64,000 nt of DNA from Alterluteimonas quercicellularis. GTDB taxonomy: Bacteria > Pseudomonadota > Gammaproteobacteria > Xanthomonadales > Xanthomonadaceae. The notes beneath the pieces were generated by a model. The model had not been told where the DNA came from. It did no database searches and saw nothing but the letters and a program-made list of their open reading frames with translations. The stretch lies in the NCBI RefSeq assembly GCF_021191635.1, contig NZ_JAIWPR010000007.1, forward strand, positions 1-64,000. Reading direction: 5' to 3'. Below, piece after piece: positions 39,985 to 48,879 of the stretch. How positions within the stretch are numbered: the stretch's first letter is position 1; the number at the start of each line of letters is the position of its first letter. A program made the translations under genes and the position numbers.

Positions 39985-40986
39985 ATGCTCGTGATCGGCA
40001 TCGCCGGCACCGAACTCGCCGCGCAGGAACGCGACTGGCTGCAGCACGATGCCTGCGCCGGCGTGATCCTGTTCAAGCGCAACTTCGCCTCGCGCGACCA
40101 GGTCGCCGAACTGTCCGCGGCGATCCGCGAGGCCGCGCCGCGCCCGCAGCTCGTCTGCGTGGACCAGGAAGGCGGGCGCGTGCAGCGCTTCCGGGAGGGC
40201 TACAGCGACCTGCCCCCGCTCGAGGCCTTCGGCCGCCGCTACCGCCAGGACCCGGAGGCGGCGCTGGCCGCCGCCCGCGAGCACGCCTGGGTGATGGCCA
40301 GCGAAGTGCGCGCCAGCGGCGTCGACCTCAGCTTCGCGCCGGTGGTCGACCTGGGCCGCGGCAACCTCGCCATCGGCGACCGCGCCTTCGATGCGGCGCC
40401 CGAGGTGGTCGCCGCCTTCACCCGCGCCTACGTGCAGGGCATGCACGAGGCCGGCATGGCCGCCACGCTGAAGCACTTCCCGGGCCACGGCTCGGTGCGC
40501 GAGGACACCCACTTCGACGCCGCCGTCGACGACCGCCCGCTGGAGGCGATCCGCGCCGAGGACCTGGTGCCGTTCGCGGCCGGCATCGCCGCCGGTGCCG
40601 ACGCGGTGATGCTCGCGCACGTCACCTACCCGCAGGTCGCGCCCGAGCCGGCCGGCTACTCGCCGCGCTGGATCGGCGACATCCTGCGCGGCGAGCTGGG
40701 CTTCCGCGGAGTGGTGTTCTCCGACGACATCGGCATGGCCGCGGCGCATTCGGCCGGCGGGGTGCGCGAGCGCATCGACGCCCACCTGGACGCCGGCTGC
40801 GACGTGGTGCTGGTCTGCCACCCGGAGCTGGTCGCCGAATCGCTGGCCGCGGTCGAGGGCCGGCGGCTCAACACGATGGCCCTGACCGGCCTGATCGGCC
40901 GCGGCGCGCGGGGCTGGGACGGCCTGCTCGCCGATGTCCGCTACGGCGCCGCGCGCGCCGACCTGCCGGGAGGCTTCATCGCATGA
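39985..40986 (+). CDS. nagZ: Beta-N-acetylhexosaminidase NagZ
   Basis: A 333-residue cytosolic GH3 enzyme that removes N-acetylglucosamine from cell-wall fragments in peptidoglycan recycling. Motifs are ACAGVILFKRNF, VCVDQEGGRVQRF, SFAPVVDLGRG, the catalytic His/Asp loop KHFPGHGSVREDTH and the nucleophile in VVFSDDIGM. GGAGG at 39975-39979 stands five bases before the ATG at 39985. The stop overlaps the hpt start (ATGA). Confidence 0.95.
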   Translation: MLVIGIAGTELAAQERDWLQHDACAGVILFKRNFASRDQVAELSAAIREAAPRPQLVCVDQEGGRVQRFREGYSDLPPLEAFGRRYRQDPEAALAAAREHAWVMASEVRASGVDLSFAPVVDLGRGNLAIGDRAFDAAPEVVAAFTRAYVQGMHEAGMAATLKHFPGHGSVREDTHFDAAVDDRPLEAIRAEDLVPFAAGIAAGADAVMLAHVTYPQVAPEPAGYSPRWIGDILRGELGFRGVVFSDDIGMAAAHSAGGVRERIDAHLDAGCDVVLVCHPELVAESLAAVEGRRLNTMALTGLIGRGARGWDGLLADVRYGAARADLPGGFIA

Positions 40987-41540
40987 CACCCAGACTTGCC
41001 GACGCGCTGCGCGACGCCGAACTGCTGCACGACCGCGCCGCGCTCGATGCCGCCATCGCGCGCATGGCCGACGCCATCCGCGCCGACTACCGCGACGACG
41101 AACCGCCGCCGCTGTTCGTGACCGTGATGCACGGCGGCCTGCCGTTCGCCGCCCAGCTCGCGTTCGCGCTCGGCGAGCGCGGGCTCGACCTCGAGTTCGA
41201 CTACCTGCACGCCACCCGCTACCGCGGCCAGACCACCGGCTCCGGCCTGGCCTGGCTGCACCGGCCGGCCACGCCGATGCGCGACCGCCGCGTGCTGCTG
41301 GTCGACGACATCCTCGACGAGGGCCACACGCTGCACGCGGTGAGCCGCTGGTGCGAGGACCAGAACGCGGCCGAGGTGCGGATCGCCGTGCTCGCGGTCA
41401 AGCGCCACGACCGCTGCGTGGACGGCGTCTGCGCCGACTACGTGGGCGTCGAGGTCCCGGACCGCTATGTGTTCGGCTATGGCATGGACTACCACGAGCA
41501 GGGGCGCAACCTGCCGGCGATCTATGCCCTGGCCGAATGA
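40983..41540 (+). CDS. hpt: Hypoxanthine-guanine phosphoribosyltransferase
   Basis: A 185-residue purine salvage enzyme. The PRPP-binding loop is VLLVDDILDEGHTL, the first loop is VMHGGLPFAAQLAFAL, and the C-terminal part has YVGVEVPDRYVFGYGMDYHE with the residues that stack on the base. It overlaps nagZ by four bases and is followed 49 bases later by the purine nucleoside phosphorylase gene, which makes its substrate hypoxanthine. The three form one salvage/recycling unit in the same direction. Confidence 0.93.
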   Translation: MTPRLADALRDAELLHDRAALDAAIARMADAIRADYRDDEPPPLFVTVMHGGLPFAAQLAFALGERGLDLEFDYLHATRYRGQTTGSGLAWLHRPATPMRDRRVLLVDDILDEGHTLHAVSRWCEDQNAAEVRIAVLAVKRHDRCVDGVCADYVGVEVPDRYVFGYGMDYHEQGRNLPAIYALAE

Positions 41541-41589
41541 TCCGCGCGCGACGCCCGCGCCCGCCGCCCCGTCCCGAGGCAACGACGCC

Positions 41590-42342
41590 GTGAACGAGAT
41601 CGACCTGGCCGTCATCGGCGGCACCGGCCTGTACCGCATCGCCGAGCTGGAGGACGTCGAGGCCCACCAGCCCGTCACGCCCTACGGCGCGCTGTCCGGA
41701 CCGGTCCGCATCGGCCACATCGACGGCCGCCGCGTGGCCTTCCTCGCCCGCCACGGCGAGGGCCACTCGGTGCCGCCGCACAAGGTCAACTACCGCGCCA
41801 ACCTCGCCGCGCTGCAGGCGCTGGGCGCGCGCCGCGTGGTGGCGCTCAACACCGTCGGCGGCATCACCGGGCGCTTCGGCCCGCGCGTGCTGGCCTGCCC
41901 GGACCAGCTCATCGACTACACCTGGGGCCGCGTCGCCACCTTCTGTGAAGAGGCGGGCAGCGAGGTGCTGCACGTCGACTTCGGTGATCCCTACACCCCG
42001 GCCCTGCGCCGGGCGCTGCTGGACGCGGCGGGCGAGGCCGGCGTGGCGGTGGTCGACGGCGGCTGCTACGGCGCCACCCAGGGCCCGCGGCTGGAGACCC
42101 GGGCCGAGATCGCCCGCCTGCGCCGCGACGGCTGCGATCTCGTCGGCATGACCGGCATGCCGGAGGCGGGGCTCGCCCGCGAGCTGGGCCTGGACTACGC
42201 CTGCCTGGCCATCGTCGCCAACTGGGCGGCGGGCGCGGGCCCGCAGGTCGACGAAGTGATCACGTTCCAGGACGTGCTCGACAACGTCGCCGTGGCCTCG
42301 GCCGGCATCGCACCGCTGCTGCGCCGCCTGCTGGCCGGCTGA
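41590..42342 (+). CDS. mtnP: S-methyl-5'-thioinosine / purine nucleoside phosphorylase
   Basis: A 250-residue phosphorylase of the MTAP/PNP superfamily: VIGGTGLYRI, FLARHGEGHSVPPHKVNYRA, GGCYGATQGPRLETRAEI and GMTGMPEAGLARELGL. At the base-recognition position it has Asn211 (IVANWAAG) where adenosine-type MTAP has Asp, which fits a 6-oxopurine substrate such as methylthioinosine, as described for Pseudomonas. Its product hypoxanthine could feed the neighbouring Hpt. The start is the GTG at 41590. The stop is directly against the stop of dld (TGATCA), with no base between. Confidence 0.88.
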   Translation: MNEIDLAVIGGTGLYRIAELEDVEAHQPVTPYGALSGPVRIGHIDGRRVAFLARHGEGHSVPPHKVNYRANLAALQALGARRVVALNTVGGITGRFGPRVLACPDQLIDYTWGRVATFCEEAGSEVLHVDFGDPYTPALRRALLDAAGEAGVAVVDGGCYGATQGPRLETRAEIARLRRDGCDLVGMTGMPEAGLARELGLDYACLAIVANWAAGAGPQVDEVITFQDVLDNVAVASAGIAPLLRRLLAG

Positions 42343-44061
42343 TCAGCGCGCGCAGCCGCAGTCGGTCCAGCCCGCGCCCTTCGGCGTCTGGCCGATGCCC
42401 GGGTTGAAGCCGTTGCGCGGATCGAGCGCGCGGTAGAACGCCGCCAGTTCGGGCTTGGCGCGGTACAGGTGGCCGACGTTGTGCTCGGCGGGGTACTCGG
42501 CGCCGCGCGCGTCCAGGCGCTCCCACATCGCGTGCTCGATCGCCAGCGGGTCGTGCCCCCTGCGGACGATGTAGTCCTGGTGGAACACGTGGCAGAGGAA
42601 GTGGCCGTAGTAGAGCCGGGCGACCAGCGCCCGGTCGATCTCCGGCGGCAGCGTCTCGACCCAGTCGCGGTCGTTGCGGCGCAGCGCGATGTCCAGCGCG
42701 ACGATGTCGGCGACGCTGCGCCGGTGCGTCTCGCGGTAGCGGATCGCCGCGCTGGCCACCGCGAAGCGGTGCAGGAAGGCCTTGCGCCCTTCGTCCGCGT
42801 CGCAGCGGAACCAGCCGCCGCTCGCGCTGCCGGCGAAATGGCGCTGCAGGAATGCGGCCGTCGTGGCCGCCGCCGTGCCGGCGCCGACCTTGAGCAGCAG
42901 GTGGTGCTCGTAGCGCGCGCGGAACTCGCGCATGCGCCGCGGCAGGTGGCGGGGCAGCAGCGCCATCAGCGCCTGCATGGCGCGATCGGTGACGCCGCGC
43001 AGGCCGATGCGCTCGCACCAGCCGTCGATCCGGCTCTTGAGCGCGAACGCGGCCGGCACCTTGTCGGTGCCGAAGCGGTCGATCAGCAGGAACACGTCCT
43101 TGCCGTACGTCTCGCCGATGTCGTAGGCGTCGCGGTGGATGTACTCGCCGGCGATCGGCAGTTCATCGAGGGTGGTCAGCAGGTGGCGACGGATCGCGGT
43201 CAGGTCTTCGGGATCGTTGCTGCCGACGTAGAACACCGTGGCGTCCTCGCGCGGGAAGGTGTCCAGGCGCACCGCGAACACCGCGATCCGGCCGGCCGAT
43301 CCGGCGGCCTCGTACAGCCGCGACGGGTCGGCGTTGTAGCGCGCCGGCGTCGGCGCGTCGACCTCGCGCACGTCGCGGGCGTAGCGCGGATCGGAGGCGG
43401 CACGCGCCGGGTCGTCGAGGACGTCGGAGGCGGTGTAGTCGCCGGCCTGCAGCCGCGACAGGATCGTCTCCGGGTCGTCGCCCAGCTCGATGCCCAGGTG
43501 GTTGACCAGGCGCAGCGCGCCGTCCTCGCCGAGCCGCGCGAACAGCGCCAGCTCGGTGTAGGCCGGGCCGCGCCGCACCAGCGCGCCGCCCGAGTTGTTG
43601 CAGACGCCGCCGAGCACCGAGGCGCCGATGCACGAGGAGCCGATCACCGAGTGCGGCTCGCGGCCCAGCGGCGCCAGCGCCTTCTCCAGCCGGTCGAGGG
43701 TGGCGCCGGGCAGGCACACGACCTGGCGGCCGTCGTGGATCAGCTGGATGCCGGCCAGGCGGCGCGTGCTGACCAGCACGATCTCGCGGTCGTAGCCGTC
43801 GCCGTCCGGCGTGGAGCCGCCGGTCAGGCCGGTGTTGGCGGCCTGCATGATGACGATGCGGCCGGCCTCCACGATCGCCTGCAGCACGCGCCACAGTTCC
43901 ACCAGGCTGCCCGGCCTGGCCACCGCGAGCACCGGGCCGTCGCCGAAGCGGTAGCCCTTGCGGTAGCCGCGCGTGGCCTTGTCGCCGGTCAGCACGTGGC
44001 CCGCGCCCACGGCCTCGCGCAGGCGCGCCAGCAACCGGTCCGCGGCGACGGCGGCGGTCAT
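42343..44061 (-). CDS. dld: Quinone-dependent D-lactate dehydrogenase
   Basis: A 572-residue membrane-associated FAD enzyme that oxidises D-lactate to pyruvate and passes electrons to quinone. It is very close to E. coli Dld (571 residues): YRKGYRFGDGPVLAVARPGS, MQAANTGLTGGSTPDG, REPHSVIGSSCIGASVLGGV, CNNSGG, TPARYNADPSRLYEAAG, HLPPEID-like LPPEIDRALVARLYYGHF and YPAEHNVGHLY. A GTG at 44094 would overlap lldD; ATG 44061 matches E. coli length and leaves a 10-base gap. Last gene of the lld operon. Confidence 0.96.
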   Translation of the reverse strand: MTAAVAADRLLARLREAVGAGHVLTGDKATRGYRKGYRFGDGPVLAVARPGSLVELWRVLQAIVEAGRIVIMQAANTGLTGGSTPDGDGYDREIVLVSTRRLAGIQLIHDGRQVVCLPGATLDRLEKALAPLGREPHSVIGSSCIGASVLGGVCNNSGGALVRRGPAYTELALFARLGEDGALRLVNHLGIELGDDPETILSRLQAGDYTASDVLDDPARAASDPRYARDVREVDAPTPARYNADPSRLYEAAGSAGRIAVFAVRLDTFPREDATVFYVGSNDPEDLTAIRRHLLTTLDELPIAGEYIHRDAYDIGETYGKDVFLLIDRFGTDKVPAAFALKSRIDGWCERIGLRGVTDRAMQALMALLPRHLPRRMREFRARYEHHLLLKVGAGTAAATTAAFLQRHFAGSASGGWFRCDADEGRKAFLHRFAVASAAIRYRETHRRSVADIVALDIALRRNDRDWVETLPPEIDRALVARLYYGHFLCHVFHQDYIVRRGHDPLAIEHAMWERLDARGAEYPAEHNVGHLYRAKPELAAFYRALDPRNGFNPGIGQTPKGAGWTDCGCAR

Positions 44062-44071
44062 CGCGCGCGGC

Positions 44072-45232
44072 TCACGGCGAGACGAACCGGTCACGGGTCA
44101 CGCCCGTCAGGGTGTCGCGGCCGATGTCGGCGACGGTGCGGGCGCCGGTCAGGGTCATCGCCACCCGCATCTCGCGTTGCAACAGGTCGAGCAGGTGCTC
44201 CACGCCGCTGCCGCCGGCCGCCGCCAGCGCATAGACGAAGGCGCGGCCGAGCAGCACCGCGTCGGCGCCGAGCGCGAGCATGCGCACGATGTCCAGGCCG
44301 TTGCGCACGCCCGAGTCGGCGAGGATCTTCAGCTCGCCCGCGACCGCGTCGGCGATCGCCGGCAGCGCGCGCGCGGTCGACAGCACGCCGTCGAGCTGGC
44401 GGCCGCCGTGGTTGGAGACCACGATGCCGTCGGCGCCGAAGCGCACCGCGTCGCGCGCGTCCTCCGGGTCGAGGATGCCCTTGATGACCATCGGCCCGGT
44501 CCAGAACTCGCGGATCCATTCCAGGTCCCGCCACGAGATCGACGGGTCGAAGTTCGCGGCGAGCCAGCCGATGTAGTCGGCCAGCCCGGTCGGGTGGCCG
44601 CGGTAGCGCGAGATGTTGCCCAGGTCGTGGGGGCGGCCGAGCAGGCCCACGTCCCAGGCCCAGCGCGGGTGCGTGGCGGCCTGCAGCATGCGCCGCAGCG
44701 GCGCGTTCGGCCCGCTCATGCCCGAGTGCGCGTCGCGGTAGCGCGCGCCGGGCGTGGGCATGTCGACGGTGAACACCAGCGTGGTGCAGCCGGCCGCCTG
44801 CGCGCGCTCCAGCGCGTTGCGCATGAAGCCGCGGTCCTTGAGCACGTAGAGCTGGAACCACATCGGCCGCCCGATCGCCGGCGCGACCTCCTCGATCGGG
44901 CACACCGACACCGTGGACAGCGTGAACGGGATGCCCTTGGCGGCGGCCGCGCGCGCGGCCTGGACCTCGCCGCGGCGCGCGTACATGCCGGTCAGGCCGA
45001 CCGGCGCCAGCGCGGCGGGGAACGCCAGCCGCTCGCCGAACAGCTCGGTCGCCGTGTCCAGCTCGGCCACGTCGCGCAGGACGCGCTGGCGCAGCGCGAT
45101 GTCCTCCAGGTCGGAGACGTTGCGGCGCAGCGTGTGCTCGGCGTAGGCGCCGCCGTCGATGTAGTGGAACAGGAAGGGCGGCAGCCGCGACTGCGCGGCG
45201 GCGCGGTAGTCGGTGGAAGCGGAGATGATCAT
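44072..45232 (-). CDS. lldD: L-lactate dehydrogenase (FMN, quinone-linked)
   Basis: A 386-residue FMN enzyme of the alpha-hydroxyacid oxidase family at the inner membrane, turning L-lactate into pyruvate. Markers are [40 protein letters not shown], the catalytic His in [12 protein letters not shown], and [20 protein letters not shown]. It is close to E. coli LldD (396 residues). It lies between lldR (14 bases) and dld (10 bases) in the same direction, so it is probably induced together with lactate uptake. Confidence 0.96.
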   Translation of the reverse strand: MIISASTDYRAAAQSRLPPFLFHYIDGGAYAEHTLRRNVSDLEDIALRQRVLRDVAELDTATELFGERLAFPAALAPVGLTGMYARRGEVQAARAAAAKGIPFTLSTVSVCPIEEVAPAIGRPMWFQLYVLKDRGFMRNALERAQAAGCTTLVFTVDMPTPGARYRDAHSGMSGPNAPLRRMLQAATHPRWAWDVGLLGRPHDLGNISRYRGHPTGLADYIGWLAANFDPSISWRDLEWIREFWTGPMVIKGILDPEDARDAVRFGADGIVVSNHGGRQLDGVLSTARALPAIADAVAGELKILADSGVRNGLDIVRMLALGADAVLLGRAFVYALAAAGGSGVEHLLDLLQREMRVAMTLTGARTVADIGRDTLTGVTRDRFVSP

Positions 45233-45246
45233 GGTCGCGGGCGTCT

Positions 45247-46050
45247 TCAGCGGTGCGACGGGGGCAGGCGCGAGGCGCGCGCGCGGCGCGCCTCGTCCTC
45301 GTCGAGCTCGCGCAGCGAGGTGTGCACGAACTCCAGGTGGGCGTGCGCGGCGGCGCGTGCGCGTTCCGGGTCGCCGGCGAGCACGGCGTCGCGCATCTCG
45401 CGGTGCTGCACCGACAGCGGCTCGAAGGTGCGCGGCGACAGGTAGAGCTTCTCGCGGCTCTGCGAGATGTTGGTCTGCAGCAGTTCGAACAGGCCGCGCA
45501 TGACCTGCAGCAGCACCAGGTTGTGGGAGGCCTCGGCGATCGACAGGTGGAACGCCGCGTCGGCGCGCGCCTCGCCCGCCGGGTCGTTGCGGCCGTGCGC
45601 CGACATCATCGACTCGAACGCCGCGGCGATGCGCTCGCGGTCGTCCCGGGTCGCGCGCAGCGCCGCGTGCCAGGCGGCCATGCCCTCCAGCGCGTGGCGG
45701 ATCTCCAGCACGTCGAAGCGGTACTCCGGATCGCTGCGGAACACCGTGACGTAGGGCATCAGCGGCTCGATGGCGGCCTGGCCTGCGTCGTCGCGAGCGA
45801 GCACGTAGGTGCCGCCGCCCTGGCGCGCGCGCAGCAGGCCGCGGCTCGACAGCCGGGCGACCGCCTCGCGCAGCGCGGTGCGCGAGACCCCGAGTTCGAG
45901 CGCGAGCGCGCGCTCGGCCGGCAGGCGGTCGCCGGGCTGCAGGTCGCGGTCGCGGATCAGCGCCTGCAACCGTTCGGCCAGGCGCGGGGCGGTGCGCGCG
46001 GGCGCATCGGCGCCGGTGGACGGTGTGGTCGGTCCCGTCGTGGCGCTCAT
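45247..46050 (-). CDS. lldR: Lactate-responsive GntR/FadR-type regulator LldR
   Basis: A 267-residue GntR regulator of the FadR (FCD) branch. The winged helix is seen as [20 protein letters not shown] followed by [20 protein letters not shown], and the C-terminal FCD domain has the metal/ligand residues in [17 protein letters not shown] and [16 protein letters not shown]. The ATG overlaps the lldP stop (ATGA). Two palindromes of the form ATTGGT-N3-ACCAAT lie before lldP and are the expected binding sites, so it probably controls its own operon in response to lactate. Confidence 0.93.
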   Translation of the reverse strand: MSATTGPTTPSTGADAPARTAPRLAERLQALIRDRDLQPGDRLPAERALALELGVSRTALREAVARLSSRGLLRARQGGGTYVLARDDAGQAAIEPLMPYVTVFRSDPEYRFDVLEIRHALEGMAAWHAALRATRDDRERIAAAFESMMSAHGRNDPAGEARADAAFHLSIAEASHNLVLLQVMRGLFELLQTNISQSREKLYLSPRTFEPLSVQHREMRDAVLAGDPERARAAAHAHLEFVHTSLRELDEDEARRARASRLPPSHR

Positions 46051-47732
46051 CCGGGGATCATCCAGGGCAGCACGTGTGCCTGCAGCGTGGTGATGACGCC
46101 GACCATCGCCGCGAAGATCAGGCTGTGCCTGACGGTGAAGCGGAACAGGTCCGACTCGCGGCCCGACAGGCCGACCGCGGCGCAGGCGATCGCGATCGAT
46201 TGCGGCGAGATCATCTTCCCGGTGACCCCGCCGGTGGTGTTGGCCGCGACCAGCAGCACCTCCGGCACCCCGATCTGCTGCGCGGTGTTGGCCTGCAGCG
46301 CCGCGAACAGCGCGTTGGCCGAGGTGTCGGAGCCGGTCAGGAACACGCCGAGCCAGCCCAGGAACGGCGAGAAGAACGTGAACGCGTCGCCGGTGTGCGC
46401 CAGGGACAGCGCCAGCGTCGCCGACAGCCCCGAGTAGTTGGCGACGAACGCGAACGCCAGCACCATGCCGATCGAGTAGATCGGCGTCCGCAGCTCCTTG
46501 AGCGTCTCGCCGAAGGTGGCGACCGCGTGCGCGGGCCGCATCCGCAGCAGCACGATCGAGATCAGCGCCGCGATCAGGATCGCGGTGCCGGTGGCCGAGA
46601 ACCAGTCGAAGCGGTAGACCGCGTCGTAGGGCGCGGCCGTGCCGACGATCGGCGGCGTCTTCTCCACCAGCCGGTGCAGGAACGGCACCGGCACCGCGAG
46701 CACCCAGTTCTCCAGCGCGCCGCCCGCGGCGAACAGCGCCTTGAACGGCTTCACGCTCCAGATCGAGACCATGGCGGTGAGGATGATGAAGGGCGACCAG
46801 GCCTTGACGATCGCGCCGGTGGAATGCCGGGTCGGCGGCATCGGCAGCGCGACGCCGGGCGCGGCGCCTTCGGCCGGGGCATCCGCGGCGTCGGGCTCGA
46901 AGCGGAAGATGCGCCGCGGCTGCCAAACCCGCAGGAACAGCGTCAGGCAGACCAGCGAGGCGATCGCCGAGGTGATGTCCGGCAGTTCCGGGCCGATGTA
47001 GTTGGAGGTCAGGAACTGCACGATCGCGAACGAGCCGCCGCCGACCAGCACCGCCGGCCAGGTCTCCTTGATGCCGCGCCAGCCGTCCATGATCGCCATG
47101 AGCCAGAACAGCACGACGATGGTCAGGAACGGCAGCTGGCGGCCGGCCATCTGGCCGATCTCGAACGCGTCCAGGCCGGTGACCTGGCCGGCGACGATGA
47201 TCGGGATGCCCATCGCCCCGAACGCGACCGGCGCGGTGTTGGCGATCAGGCACAGCCCGGCCGCGTACAGCGGCTTGAAGCCGAGCCCGACCAGCAGCGC
47301 GGCGGTGATCGCCACCGGCGCGCCGAAGCCGGCGGCGCCCTCGAGGAAGGCGCCGAACGCGAAGCCGACCAGCAGCATCTGCAGGCGTTGGTCCTCGGTC
47401 ACCGACAGGATCGAGGCGCGGATGACGTCGAACTGGCCGGTCCTGACCGAGACCTTGTACAGGAACACCGCGCCGATGATGATCCACGCGATCGGCCACA
47501 GGCCGTAGACGAAGCCGTAGGCCGCGGACGCCAGCGCGCGGTCGACCGGCATGCGGTAGAACAGCAGCGCCACCGCCAGCGCGAGCAGCACGGTCAGCGT
47601 GCCCGCCAGCCAGCCCTTGAGCCGGGCGACGACCAGGGCGAAGAAGAAGAACGCGATCGGGATCAGGGCGACCGCACTGGAGATCCAGAGGTTGCCGGCG
47701 GGGTCGTAGAGCTGCGGCCAGGCCTGTTGCAT
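46047..47732 (-). CDS. lldP: L-lactate permease LldP
   Basis: A 561-residue inner-membrane transporter with about 12-14 hydrophobic helices. Family motifs include [73 protein letters not shown] and [20 protein letters not shown]. It is very close to E. coli LldP/GlcA (551). First gene of the lldP-lldR-lldD-dld operon; the upstream region carries a good promoter flanked by two operators. The start ATG at 47732 gives the normal N-terminus; the frame is open beyond but random. Confidence 0.95.
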   Translation of the reverse strand: MQQAWPQLYDPAGNLWISSAVALIPIAFFFFALVVARLKGWLAGTLTVLLALAVALLFYRMPVDRALASAAYGFVYGLWPIAWIIIGAVFLYKVSVRTGQFDVIRASILSVTEDQRLQMLLVGFAFGAFLEGAAGFGAPVAITAALLVGLGFKPLYAAGLCLIANTAPVAFGAMGIPIIVAGQVTGLDAFEIGQMAGRQLPFLTIVVLFWLMAIMDGWRGIKETWPAVLVGGGSFAIVQFLTSNYIGPELPDITSAIASLVCLTLFLRVWQPRRIFRFEPDAADAPAEGAAPGVALPMPPTRHSTGAIVKAWSPFIILTAMVSIWSVKPFKALFAAGGALENWVLAVPVPFLHRLVEKTPPIVGTAAPYDAVYRFDWFSATGTAILIAALISIVLLRMRPAHAVATFGETLKELRTPIYSIGMVLAFAFVANYSGLSATLALSLAHTGDAFTFFSPFLGWLGVFLTGSDTSANALFAALQANTAQQIGVPEVLLVAANTTGGVTGKMISPQSIAIACAAVGLSGRESDLFRFTVRHSLIFAAMVGVITTLQAHVLPWMIPG

Positions 47733-47818
47733 CGGCGCGGTGTTCCCGGGAACGGAAGCGGAGGAACGACCCGCATCGCGGGCCGGCGTCGTACACCGAA
47801 GCGTGGGCCGCCCCCTCG

Positions 47819-47833
47819 ATTGGTAAGACCATT
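47819..47833. promoter_or_regulatory. LldR operator, downstream site
   Basis: ATTGGT-AAG-ACCATT, an imperfect copy of the ATTGGT-N3-ACCAAT palindrome, lies just past the predicted start of transcription of lldP. Confidence 0.65.
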
Positions 47834-47862
47834 TCGCGAGGCGATTTCGGCGTGCGGGCCGG

Positions 47863-47891
47863 ATTAGACGCCTGGTCGTGCGATCGGTCAA
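47863..47891 (-). promoter_or_regulatory. Promoter of lldP-lldR-lldD-dld
   Basis: On the minus strand TTGACC (47886-47891) and TCTAAT (47863-47868) are 17 bases apart. The promoter lies between the two LldR-type operators, as in the E. coli lldPRD control region. Confidence 0.7.
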
Positions 47892-47913
47892 CCGAGACCA
47901 AAGGATGAGGCGC

Positions 47914-47932
47914 TTATTGGTCATACCAATAA
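47914..47932. promoter_or_regulatory. LldR operator, upstream site
   Basis: TTATTGGT-CAT-ACCAATAA is a perfect palindrome with 8-base arms and fits the FadR-branch pattern TTGGT-N3-ACCAA. Its centre is 97 bases from that of the downstream site. Confidence 0.75.
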
Positions 47933-48308
47933 TAGGGGCTGCGCGACTTTCCATGCCGCCGTCGACGCGGCACGCCCGGCGTGCCGGAGCGGTTGCGCGC
48001 GAGCGGCCGCGGGTCGGTTCGGGCCGGCCGATCGAACCCAACGGGTCGCGGTCGCGAGCGCCGCGCGTCGGCCTGCTTGGAGCGCTGCCGGGATGGCGTG
48101 CGCGGTTGCGTCCGGCGGACCGACGGCGCGCCGGAGACGATGCGCGCGAACCCGCCTCGACGATAGGCTGCCGGGCCGTCGTCGCGAACCGCATCGCGGT
48201 CGCATCGAAGATGCAAACGAGATCACATTTCAGCGGGGGCCGGACGACGTCGCCACGATGCACGCGTCCATTCCTGTCGTCCTGCGTCGGCGATCGGCCG
48301 CGATCCGA
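47933..48308. other. Intergenic region without a recognisable gene
   Basis: About 375 bases between the lld control region and the cold-shock promoter. Short open frames exist on both strands but none has a coherent protein pattern. It is less GC-rich than most of the window. No repeat or hairpin stood out. Confidence 0.5.
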
Positions 48309-48337
48309 TTGCAAGTGCCGGAAATTGCTTCGATACT
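48309..48337 (+). promoter_or_regulatory. Promoter of the first cold-shock gene
   Basis: TTGCAA (48309-48314) and GATACT (48332-48337) are 17 bases apart. The leader would be about 46 bases. Confidence 0.5.
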
Positions 48338-48389
48338 CCGGCCGTGCGTCCCGGCGCACGCTATCGCATCCAGACGAGGTGGAAGGGTT

Positions 48390-48596
48390 ATGCAATACGG
48401 CACAGTGAAGTGGTTCAACGACGCCAAGGGTTTCGGCTTCATCGCCCCGGAAGACGGGGGATCGGACGTATTCGTCCATTACTCGGCCATCGACTCCAAG
48501 GGCTTTCGCAGCCTGCAGGAAGGCCAGCGCGTCAGCTACGAAGTGACCCAGGGGCCGAAGGGCGCGCAGGCCTCCGGCGTCGCCCCGGTCGCTTGA
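48390..48596 (+). CDS. cspA: Cold-shock domain protein (CspA family)
   Basis: A 68-residue single cold-shock domain that binds single-stranded RNA/DNA. Both RNP motifs are seen: KGFGFIAP (RNP1) and DVFVHYSAI (RNP2). It begins [18 protein letters not shown] and ends with a typical [10 protein letters not shown] strand. GAAGG at 48382-48386 precedes the ATG. It stands alone with its own promoter and a strong terminator. It is about two-thirds identical by eye to the second Csp at 53874. Confidence 0.96.
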   Translation: MQYGTVKWFNDAKGFGFIAPEDGGSDVFVHYSAIDSKGFRSLQEGQRVSYEVTQGPKGAQASGVAPVA

Positions 48597-48617
48597 CGGC
48601 TCCGGCCCGTCTTTTCC

Positions 48618-48645
48618 AGGCCCCGCGTCCACGCGGGGCCTTTTT
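48618..48645 (+). terminator. Rho-independent terminator of the first cold-shock gene
   Basis: AGGCCCCGCG (48618-48627) and CGCGGGGCCT (48632-48641) form a perfect 10-base-pair stem with a TCCA loop, followed by TTTT. Confidence 0.92.
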
Positions 48646-48703
48646 CATGGAACCTGTCCAAGTTCTTGCTGCGCTTGCCGGCTGGCGCGCGTGCGGTGCT
48701 CGA

Positions 48704-48726
48704 AAGAACCGCCCGGAGCGGTTCTT
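48704..48726. repeat. Inverted repeat 1 between csp and the FAD monooxygenase
   Basis: AAGAACCGC and GCGGTTCTT pair with a 5-base loop. No T-run follows. It may be a leader hairpin of the downstream gene or a short dispersed element. Confidence 0.5.
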
Positions 48727-48752
48727 GACATCGCGTCGGCGATGGCCCGCAG

Positions 48753-48778
48753 GGTGGCCGCCATGGACGGCGGCCACC
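48753..48778. repeat. Inverted repeat 2 between csp and the FAD monooxygenase
   Basis: GGTGGCCGCC and GGCGGCCACC form a perfect 10-base-pair stem with a 6-base loop, 27 bases after the first hairpin and about 100 bases before the monooxygenase ATG. Confidence 0.55.
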
Positions 48779-48879
48779 AATGCTCATGTACCGCTCGTAC
48801 ACTGCGCTTCCTGCGCTCCGCCACGCGCCATCCGGCTGCGCTCGCGACAGAATTTGAAGAGGTTCCGGGGGATGCGCGC

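Noticed and set aside
48093..48389. N-terminal extension of the first cold-shock protein
   Set aside because: The extension is random in composition and spans the promoter; Csp proteins are about 70 residues.
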